The notes under the pieces were generated by a model. That model saw only the letters and a list, made by a program, of their open reading frames with translations, had not been told where the DNA came from and did no database searches. A program made the position numbers and the translations under genes. A stretch of 64,000 nt of DNA from an uncultured Lachnospiraceae bacterium (GTDB lineage Bacteria; Bacillota; Clostridia; Lachnospirales; Lachnospiraceae), in contig CAJUFN010000006.1 of assembly GCA_910585545.1 (NCBI GenBank), positions 1 to 64,000 on the forward strand, read 5' to 3'. Shown in pieces: positions 1-6,774 of the stretch (within the stretch, counting starts at the first letter, position 1; each line of letters starts with the position of its first letter).

Positions 1-65
1 TTATTTTTTGGTTGTTTTGACGGTAAGGGGAGGGTGGGTGAAAGGGTTGCTAAGAAGGCATTGTT

Positions 66-318
66 GCCCAGATTGTGGGCAAAAGGAGTCAGTTAAGAAG
101 GATTCTTGCCCAGGCTTTGGGCACATAAGTGAATTGAAAAAGACTTTCGCCCAGGCTTTGGGCACATAAGTGAATTGAAAAAGACTTTCGCCCACTCCCT
201 GGGCGAAAAAGCAAGTTAAAAAGAATTGTTGCCCAGCGCATGGGCACATGAGTGAGTTAAAAAGGCTTTTCACCCACGCCCTGGGCTTTCTCATTAATTT
301 GAAAAGGTTTTTCGCCCG
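66..318 (-). repeat. Tandem array of GCCCA-N5-TGGGC palindromes, 41-bp period
   Basis: Seven units follow one another with the first arm at 66, 108, 149, 190, 231, 272 and 314, so the period is 41 bp with two 42-bp steps. Each intact unit is a 15-bp hairpin, GCCCA-N5-TGGGC; unit 6 has ACCCA and the last keeps only GCCCG. The roughly 26-bp spacer is itself conserved (AAGTGAATTGAAAAAG in the middle units), so this is not a CRISPR. A reading frame crosses it on the minus strand, but a 41-bp period rotates the frame at each unit, so coding is unlikely. The same repeat recurs in opposite orientation at 59041-59307. Confidence 0.85.
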
Positions 319-339
319 CCTGAACTTCCAAAATTAAAT

Positions 340-513
340 GTAACAGTTCAGCCATAACAGCTCGGATTAGCTGCTTTGCAGCCTATTTCGCCACATACGT
401 GGCTAAATCCTCGCTTATGGCAGAGCGCCATATACAAAGTACACAAAAAATCTTCGTTTTCAAACAAGTTTGAATTCAGATTTTTGTGACTTTGTGCATG
501 GCTGAACTGTTAC
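340..513. mobile_element. MITE-like element with 16-bp terminal inverted repeats
   Basis: The left end GTAACAGTTCAGCCAT (340-355) is the exact reverse complement of the right end (498-513). Both ends are flanked by the same 8-bp direct repeat AATTAAAT (332-339 and 514-521), which looks like a target-site duplication. The 174-bp interior has no coding capacity but is packed with hairpins: GCTGC-TTT-GCAGC (370-382), GCCAC-ATAC-GTGGC (390-403), TATGGC-AGAGC-GCCATA (416-432), and a long stem from about 434 to 495 capped by TTCAAAC-AA-GTTTGAA. This is the structure of a non-autonomous miniature transposable element. The mobilising transposase is not in the window. Confidence 0.8.
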
Positions 514-560
514 AATTAAATTCCGTTTTTAGTAATCTTTTCTATACACTTGTCAGATTT

Positions 561-571
561 TATGCTATAAT
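561..571 (+). promoter_or_regulatory. Extended -10 promoter for hpf
   Basis: TATAAT at 566-571 is preceded by TG one base upstream (TGCTATAAT), an extended -10 element. No good -35 is visible 17 bp upstream. It lies 33 bp before the hpf start codon, just outside the MITE-like element. Confidence 0.55.
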
Positions 572-603
572 ATCCATAACTTAATAGAAAAGGAGTTGAG
601 CTT

Positions 604-1137
604 ATGAATTATATCATTAGTGGCAAAAATATCGATGTAACACCAGGCTTAAAACAAACCATCGAAAAAAAATTAGGAAAGTTAGAACGCTATTTCACTC
701 CTGAAACAGACATCGTTGTGACACTCAGCGTAGAAAAAGAACGACAGAAAATCGAGGTTACCATCCCGGTAAAAGGAACTATTATTCGTTCCGAACAAGA
801 AAGCAATGACATGTATGTATCCATTGATTTGGTTGAAGAAGTAATCGAACGTCAGCTTCGCAAATATAAAACAAAGCTCATTGCTAAACATCAGGAGGAC
901 GTTCCTTTTAGCACTGGATTTTTTGAAGAAGAGGATGATACACCGGAAGAAGAAGTTAAAATTATCCGTACCAAACGCTTCGGCATCAAACCAATGTATC
1001 CGGAAGATGCATGCATTCAAATGGAACTGCTCGGACATAATTTCTTCGTATTCTGCAATGCAGAAACAGATGAGGTTAATGTCGTATACCGCCGCAAAAA
1101 TAATACATATGGTTTGATCGAACCGGAATTCCAATAA
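604..1137 (+). CDS. hpf: Long-form ribosome hibernation promoting factor
   Basis: The 177-residue product has an N-terminal HPF/RaiA fold (MNYIISGKNIDVTPGLK, about residues 1-100) that occupies the tRNA/mRNA channel of the 30S subunit. An acidic linker leads to the C-terminal dimerisation domain (about 120-177, with IIRTKRFGIKPMYPEDA). Long-form HPFs dimerise 70S ribosomes into inactive 100S particles in stationary phase. The length is normal for Firmicutes. AAAGGAGTTGAG precedes the ATG. The gene stands alone between its own promoter and terminator. Confidence 0.95.
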   Translation: MNYIISGKNIDVTPGLKQTIEKKLGKLERYFTPETDIVVTLSVEKERQKIEVTIPVKGTIIRSEQESNDMYVSIDLVEEVIERQLRKYKTKLIAKHQEDVPFSTGFFEEEDDTPEEEVKIIRTKRFGIKPMYPEDACIQMELLGHNFFVFCNAETDEVNVVYRRKNNTYGLIEPEFQ

Positions 1138-1152
1138 AATATTGTATAATTG

Positions 1153-1190
1153 AATCAGCACCATCCGTCGAACGGGTGGTGCTGATTATT
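1153..1190 (+). terminator. Intrinsic terminator of hpf
   Basis: AATCAGCACCA and TGGTGCTGATT form a stem of at least 11 bp around CCGTCGAACGGG, followed by a short T-rich tract 16 bp after the hpf stop codon. Confidence 0.8.
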
Positions 1191-1286
1191 TTGAACAGAA
1201 AAGAACATACAATAGAAAATAATCTCTTTTTAGCTTCTTGATGCATATAGTATAAAGAAACATAAATTAAAAAGGTATGCTAAGAT

Positions 1287-2213
1287 ATGAGAGAATATGT
1301 AATTTTATCATTAGAAACACATCTTTTTTTTGGAAGAATCATGAAAGAACATTCTCTATTCCTGCTTGCTGGATTTCCTGCAAAGGAAACCGAGTTCATA
1401 CAGCGTGCAGATCAATTCCGGGAAGAATTTGAAGATGGCCTTAGAAGGACGGTAAAGCTTGCGGACGGCATAGTAAGCAAATCGGTTCTAAACTCCGGAG
1501 AAATTGTAACAGAATTTACGAAGAAGGCAGAGTGCCAGACTAAAAATCTAACAGGGATTCCGATTGATATCAAGATTACTGAGGCAGAAGAACGAATCTG
1601 TGCAGGAAGCCGTGTTACCGTAAACAGAGAAATAGTTTCTCGGGTAAGAATGCTCAATCGGCAAATATTAAGAAGTCTGAATGGATTGATTGCATTTAAA
1701 GAAGAAATTCTAAGAGAAGTAAGAAGATGCAGACTTTATACGGCGAACTATCCACTGCTAATCGAGCACATTCTAAGAGAAGCGAAACTGTACCGACAGA
1801 TTATTTCAAACCTTGAAAGAAGGGGACGAATCTCCTCTCCTGATTTAAGGAGTCTGGAACTTTTCTGGAATCAGATTATGATGGAACACGCCCAGTTTAT
1901 CCAAGGACTGTTAGATCCGACAGAATGTGAATTAATGGAGACCGCCAATGGATTTGCCAAAGACTATTGCCGCCTTTTAGAAGAAGCAAAAGAACAAGAC
2001 CAGAAGGCGATGAATGCCCTGACGTCAAAAACTTTACAGACAACAAAGCAGTATCAGAAGTTTAAGACAGCCGGAACAGAAGGCATTACCGGCTGCGAGA
2101 TACGTTCTGTCATACTTCCGCTTTTGGCAGATCATGTACTCCGTGAAGCAAATCACTATCTGCGGATTCTGACACAGGCACAGAAAGGTGCTGATTCATA
2201 TGGAGTTATGTAA
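1287..2213 (+). CDS. DUF2935 ferritin-like helical protein
   Basis: The 308-residue, mostly helical protein fits the DUF2935 family, a duplicated four-helix bundle whose conserved Glu/His residues are thought to bind metal. Candidate ligands lie in MKEHSLFLLAG (about 19-29), LIEHILREAKLYR (about 158-170), MMEHAQFI (about 197-204) and LADHVLREANHYL (near the C-terminus). The biochemical role of the family is not established. The 3' end overlaps the next gene, a giant multicopper oxidase, by 14 bp, so the two are translationally coupled and probably share a metal-related task. AAAAAGG precedes the ATG. No signal peptide is visible. Confidence 0.8.
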   Translation: MREYVILSLETHLFFGRIMKEHSLFLLAGFPAKETEFIQRADQFREEFEDGLRRTVKLADGIVSKSVLNSGEIVTEFTKKAECQTKNLTGIPIDIKITEAEERICAGSRVTVNREIVSRVRMLNRQILRSLNGLIAFKEEILREVRRCRLYTANYPLLIEHILREAKLYRQIISNLERRGRISSPDLRSLELFWNQIMMEHAQFIQGLLDPTECELMETANGFAKDYCRLLEEAKEQDQKAMNALTSKTLQTTKQYQKFKTAGTEGITGCEIRSVILPLLADHVLREANHYLRILTQAQKGADSYGVM

Positions 2214-5200
2214 ATATCCAAAACCAGAAAAAATCAGGACATTTCATATTGAGGCGATACAGATTCCCATCGTGTATAATAAATATGGAGATTATGACCC
2301 AAACGGCCTGATTTATGTACTGGAAGAAGATTCAGAACGAATTCAAAGAGAAGCCCTTCAAAGATTTGAAATGGATATCCCACAGCCATATAAGGAAGTG
2401 CAGCCATTGGTAATCCGGGCAAATCTGGGCGATACGGTAAAAGTCAGATTCCGAAATTCTCTGAACCGCAGACTGTCGATTCACGTACAAGGACTTTCTT
2501 ATAACATCAATACCTCAGACGGAAGCAGTGTAGGATACAATGCCGACAGTACCACTAGCGGAGAAATCTGGTATACCTGGTATGCAGACACAGAAGGGGT
2601 ATTTTTGTTTAATGATATGGCAGATCCTAGAAGCACAGAGGATGCAACCAATATTCATGGTCTGTTTGGAGCTATCATTGTAGAAGCGCCGGAGGCGAAA
2701 TGGTTTGACCCGGAAACAGGAGAAGAATTGGAAAGCGGATTAATGGCGGATATCTATGAACCTGGGAAGCCGGCATTTAGAGAGTACAGCGTCTTTTTCC
2801 ACGATGAGCTGGAAATTCTGAATAAAGATGGGGAACCGCCGATAGACCCTCATACCGGTCTTCCATCGTCTACAACAGCAATCAGTTATCGTTCTGAACC
2901 TATGCGGAACCGGATGCCGCATACACATGACCCGGCTGATTCTGCGGAAGATATATCTATGAGTTCCTGGGTATATGGCGATCCGGCGCCTCCAATACTA
3001 TTCGCCTATATCGGTGATCCGGTAAAGATACGGCTGCTTCACGGCGGCATAAAGGAAACCCATGTTTTTCATCTTCACAATCATCAGTGGAGGCTGGAGC
3101 CGGAAAATCCGGTTTCGACAATTTTAGATTCCATCAGTATCAGTCCACAAGAATGTTATACGTTGGATATTTTGTATGGCGCAGGAAGTTACAACCGCGT
3201 AATCGGAGACGTCATCTTCCATTGTCATCTTTATCCGCATTTTATTGATGGGATGTGGACTTTGTGGAGGATCTATGACCGGCTTCAGGACGGAACCGGA
3301 GAATTGCCTGACGGAACACCGATTTTGCCTCTTATGCCACTGAAAGACAGGGAATGTCCGCCAAAGAAGGATATGATGCACCCAGGCTATCCAAATTTTA
3401 TTGAAGGCAGCTTTGGTGAACGCCCTCTTCAGCCGCCACTTGGCGTATTACGTCCGAATGGGGATGTAACAAACGAACCGACGCCCCTTGAAACTGCCAA
3501 TTTTGTGGAAAATGCTGTGCCCGGTGCGTTATATACGGATACCTGTCCATGCCATGCAAACGAGAATATAAAAGTATTCGAGATTGCCATGGTGCAGGCG
3601 AAGATCACCTATAACCGCTATGGATGGCATGATCCGCAAGGACGTTTTTTCGTCCTCAAAGAAGAATTGGAGCGTCACGGAGGACTGGAGTGTTATATCC
3701 GCAAAGTAGAAAGACAGGAAATTAAAGTGGAACCGTTGGTCATCCGTGCAAATGCGGGGGATTGTATCGAACTGCGAACCACAAATCTTTTGCCCGAATT
3801 TATGGAAGGCAGTCCATTCCAGCAGCGAACCAAAACAGATATCGTAGGCCATCACGTGCATCTGGTAAAATTTGATACGATTGTATCCGATGGGGCAGCC
3901 AATGGCTGGAATAACATTGCAGGCGCCAGACGGTATGAAACATTGGTAGAGCGTTTTTTTGCGAACGAGGAACTGCGGACGGTATTCTTCCATGACCATC
4001 TGTTTGCTAATGTCCACCAACAGCACGGATTGTTTGGCGCGCTGATTATTGAAGAGGCAGGCGCTACGTTCCACAACCCGCAAAACGGGAAAGAACTGCA
4101 TTCCGGAACGCAAGCCGTCATCCGAAGAAGCGATGGCTCATCTTTCAGAGAATTTACTCTGTTTGTTCATGATTTTGCTCTGCTTTTTGACAGAAAGGGC
4201 AACCCTCTTAATCCGCCGGAGGTTCCAGGCTCCCATGACGATCCAGGAGTCATGGGAATCAATTACCGCTCAGAGCCGATGCGGGAACGGCTTCGCAAAC
4301 GGGAAGATCCCGCATACCTGTTCAGTTCCTTTGTGCATGGCGACCCTGCGACGCCGATTCTCGAAACCTATCCGGGAGATGAACTGATGATCCGTCTGAT
4401 TGACGGGGCGCACGAAGAACAACATTCCCTGAATATTACAGGAATGTCATGGAATAAAGAATTGGCAGACCCAAGGTCACCTTTCGCGGCATCTCAGACA
4501 GTGGGAATATCGGAAGCATTTAACTTAAATATAACAGAAAAATACGCTGCCGGAGATTATCTTTATTATTTCGGCGGAATCGATGATGCATGGCTTGGAC
4601 TGTGGGGAATCATTCGAGTGCATAGAAGATATAGGAAACACTTAAAACCATTATGTCAGGGAAAATCTATGATTCATCCTCTTCCTCCCTGCCCTTCCAA
4701 AGAAGATGTGGTTCGGCGTTATGATGTCGTAGCTTTGCAAAAGAAGCTGATTTACAACCGATATGGCGACCATGATCCAGACGGACTGGTATTTGTTCCT
4801 TTGGAGGATGTGGATAATGTGATGGCAGGAAAATGCATGCCTAAGCCTCTGATTCTTCGGGCAAATGCAGGTGACTGGATAGAAGTAACCCTGCACAACG
4901 CATGGGATCCCAATCATCCAATTCCTTATTTTTCTTATCCAAGAGTGCCTTTAGATAAAGAATATACCCCGTCTATGAGAGTATCTTTAAACCCACAGTT
5001 CCTGCGGTATAATCCGGTTTGTGATTCCGGTATTAATGTAGGATATAATGAAATGGAGCAGACCATAGGGGTAGGCGAGAGCAAACGATATCTCTGGCAT
5101 GCAGACCGGGAATACGGAGCCTGTATCATACAGTCCTTTGGGGATATGAGGAACCATCGTTACCATGGATTGTTCGGTGCAGTGATTATAGAACCGCCAG

Positions 5201-5847
5201 GTGCAGAATGGTATCGTAATTTTTCCAGAAAGAAAGACAGCTTTGCAGAACAGGCAGTAATCACAGCGCCAGGGACAGAGAGTTTTCGGGAATATGTCCT
5301 GTTTATCCAAAATGGAATCCGTCTGCTTGACGCAGAAGGTAATCTGGTCCAGACTGTGGCGCAAAATAATGATGAGCCGGCAGATGCAGAGGATACAGGG
5401 GAAAAAGGATACAATTATCGTTCAGAACGGTTTTCCAACCGGCTTGCACGGGATCCTAGAATATGGAAAGTGTTCAGCAGCAAAGTGCATGGAGATCCGG
5501 CAACTCCAATATGGAAAGCGTATCCTGGAGACAGAGTCATCTTTCGGACTATGATGCCCGCGGATAAACCAAGAAATACGTCCATTACGATTCATGGTCA
5601 TCTATGGCGGGAACAGCATCAGGATTCCTTCTCCAGAATCGTTCCCTTGCAGGGTGGAATCAGCATCGGCAATAAGTTCGACATAGAACTGCTGGACGGT
5701 GCCAGATGTCCCGGAGATTATCTCTACCGCTCAGGCAGCTTGGCATGGGACGTGGAATCAGGTATGTGGGGAATCTTCCGAGTTATGAGACAATCGTTTG
5801 GACGCAAGTGTAAGGCAATATACAAAAAAGTCAGGGAATGTTTTTGA
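2200..5847 (+). CDS. Giant MnxG-like multicopper oxidase
   Basis: The 1215-residue protein contains three homologous modules of about 400 residues, each opening with a YNKYG-x-x-DP-type motif (near 30, 475 and 855) followed by an LVIRANLGD-type cupredoxin strand. All four canonical copper motifs are present but in permuted order: HVFHLH (HxxHxH) and HCHLYPHFIDGM (HCHx3Hx4M) in module 1, then HVH and HDH in module 2. Module 3 lacks the histidine clusters. Size and motif order recall the manganese oxidase MnxG of Bacillus spores (about 1217 residues). There is no signal peptide. ATG at 2200 is preferred over GTG at 2188 because AAAGG lies 11 bp before it. The substrate (Mn(II), Fe(II), Cu(I) or other) cannot be read from sequence. 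Confidence 0.8.
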   Translation: MELCKYPKPEKIRTFHIEAIQIPIVYNKYGDYDPNGLIYVLEEDSERIQREALQRFEMDIPQPYKEVQPLVIRANLGDTVKVRFRNSLNRRLSIHVQGLSYNINTSDGSSVGYNADSTTSGEIWYTWYADTEGVFLFNDMADPRSTEDATNIHGLFGAIIVEAPEAKWFDPETGEELESGLMADIYEPGKPAFREYSVFFHDELEILNKDGEPPIDPHTGLPSSTTAISYRSEPMRNRMPHTHDPADSAEDISMSSWVYGDPAPPILFAYIGDPVKIRLLHGGIKETHVFHLHNHQWRLEPENPVSTILDSISISPQECYTLDILYGAGSYNRVIGDVIFHCHLYPHFIDGMWTLWRIYDRLQDGTGELPDGTPILPLMPLKDRECPPKKDMMHPGYPNFIEGSFGERPLQPPLGVLRPNGDVTNEPTPLETANFVENAVPGALYTDTCPCHANENIKVFEIAMVQAKITYNRYGWHDPQGRFFVLKEELERHGGLECYIRKVERQEIKVEPLVIRANAGDCIELRTTNLLPEFMEGSPFQQRTKTDIVGHHVHLVKFDTIVSDGAANGWNNIAGARRYETLVERFFANEELRTVFFHDHLFANVHQQHGLFGALIIEEAGATFHNPQNGKELHSGTQAVIRRSDGSSFREFTLFVHDFALLFDRKGNPLNPPEVPGSHDDPGVMGINYRSEPMRERLRKREDPAYLFSSFVHGDPATPILETYPGDELMIRLIDGAHEEQHSLNITGMSWNKELADPRSPFAASQTVGISEAFNLNITEKYAAGDYLYYFGGIDDAWLGLWGIIRVHRRYRKHLKPLCQGKSMIHPLPPCPSKEDVVRRYDVVALQKKLIYNRYGDHDPDGLVFVPLEDVDNVMAGKCMPKPLILRANAGDWIEVTLHNAWDPNHPIPYFSYPRVPLDKEYTPSMRVSLNPQFLRYNPVCDSGINVGYNEMEQTIGVGESKRYLWHADREYGACIIQSFGDMRNHRYHGLFGAVIIEPPGAEWYRNFSRKKDSFAEQAVITAPGTESFREYVLFIQNGIRLLDAEGNLVQTVAQNNDEPADAEDTGEKGYNYRSERFSNRLARDPRIWKVFSSKVHGDPATPIWKAYPGDRVIFRTMMPADKPRNTSITIHGHLWREQHQDSFSRIVPLQGGISIGNKFDIELLDGARCPGDYLYRSGSLAWDVESGMWGIFRVMRQSFGRKCKAIYKKVRECF

Positions 5848-5883
5848 ACATATCCAAGAATGACACACAATAACTCTTTTTTC

Positions 5884-5943
5884 TTCCCTCTGGAACATTG
5901 ACTTGATAAAATGTCAAGGTCGATTCCAGAGGGAATACTTTTT
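5884..5943. terminator. Bidirectional terminator between the oxidase gene and yigZ
   Basis: TTCCCTCTGGAA pairs with TTCCAGAGGGAA, with an inner TTGAC/GTCAA stem. T-rich tracts lie on the right for the plus strand and on the left for the minus strand, so it can serve both convergent genes. Confidence 0.8.
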
Positions 5944-5952
5944 AAATTTATT

Positions 5953-6606
5953 CTATTCAAATAATTCCATTTTTCCGTCTACTTGTGCAAAATAGCACGC
6001 CTGCCCGATTTGGATCTCTACTTGTCCATTCGTGGCTTCTACAAGGGCTTCTTGCAAGTTTTCTACGTCGTCTTTCGGCAGTAAAATCTCTAATTCTACT
6101 TTGTCTGTGTAAACACTGTCGAGAATCGGCACTTTCTTTTGACCAAGTATATACTGTATTTTCCCAAGTCCCGTATAATCTGTCGTAATCTTTAGTTTAT
6201 ATCCATATATTTTGGTAATAATATTACTACATGCCAGACCTTCCTGCGTTGCCTTGGAATATGCACGGACCAAACCTCCGGTACCAAGCAAGGTTCCCCC
6301 AAAATATCTCGTCACCACAACTGCCGTATTATGAATCTCTTCTCCAAGAAGAACATCCAGCATCGGTTTCCCTGCTGTTCCTCCGGGCTCTCCGTCGTCG
6401 CTGAAGCGCTGTATCTCGAAGCGTTCTCCCAGTACATAAGCATAGCAGTTATGGGTTGCATTCCAATACTTCTTTTTCATACTTTCAATAAATGCAATCG
6501 CTTCTTGCTCGTCCTTGATGGGAATCACTGTTGCTATAAAGCGGGATTTCTTTTCGACGATTTCTCCTTCACCGCCGCGCAGCACTGTTTTATATTGCTT
6601 TAACAT
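5953..6606 (-). CDS. YigZ/IMPACT family protein
   Basis: The 217-residue protein belongs to the UPF0029 (YigZ/YvyE) family, related to eukaryotic IMPACT. The N-terminal half carries the family blocks SRFIATVIP, ATHNCYAY, DDGEPGGTAGKPML and VVVTRYFGGTLLGTGGLVRAY; the C-terminal half is the ferredoxin-fold DUF1949 domain. Members bind nucleic acid or ribosomes in structural studies, but the bacterial function is unsettled. The ATG at 6606 is chosen because AAAAGGTG lies 7-8 bp upstream; a longer in-frame start at 6645 has no such signal. It is transcribed divergently from the downstream PBP gene. Confidence 0.9.
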   Translation of the reverse strand: MLKQYKTVLRGGEGEIVEKKSRFIATVIPIKDEQEAIAFIESMKKKYWNATHNCYAYVLGERFEIQRFSDDGEPGGTAGKPMLDVLLGEEIHNTAVVVTRYFGGTLLGTGGLVRAYSKATQEGLACSNIITKIYGYKLKITTDYTGLGKIQYILGQKKVPILDSVYTDKVELEILLPKDDVENLQEALVEATNGQVEIQIGQACYFAQVDGKMELFE

Positions 6607-6738
6607 GATAAAATCACCTTTTCCTAATGTATTGTCTTTTATCATAACAGCAATGCTACATATTTCTCAAGTTTTTCTTAATATTTTCGTACCGAAATAT
6701 GAACTTTTTAAAATTCGCTTTATTTCAAATACGTTCTC

Positions 6739-6747
6739 TGATATAAT
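6739..6747 (+). promoter_or_regulatory. Extended -10 promoter for the class A PBP gene
   Basis: TGATATAAT gives TATAAT at 6742-6747 with the TG extension. The -35 region is poor. It lies 27 bp before the PBP start codon. Confidence 0.5.
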
Positions 6748-6774
6748 ATCCTGAGATAAAGGAGGCAAGTATTC

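Noticed and set aside
1..294. A 97-residue minus-strand reading frame across the first palindrome array
   Set aside because: It is produced by the 41-bp repeat; the frame rotates with each unit, there is no ribosome-binding site and the peptide has no fold-like pattern.
340..513. A riboswitch controlling hpf
   Set aside because: The hairpins are bounded by perfect TIRs and a flanking duplication and lie upstream of the hpf promoter, so they are not in its leader.
682..1164. Long antisense frame opposite hpf
   Set aside because: It is a shadow of hpf codon use; no start signals or family match. The same holds for other antisense frames, such as 3529-4113, 7561-8181 and 42508-43230.
1244..1252. 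CATATAGTA as a sigma-K or sigma-E -10 box for the DUF2935/oxidase pair
   Set aside because: It fits CATAnnnTA, but no suitable -35 lies at the right distance, so sporulation control is not shown by sequence.
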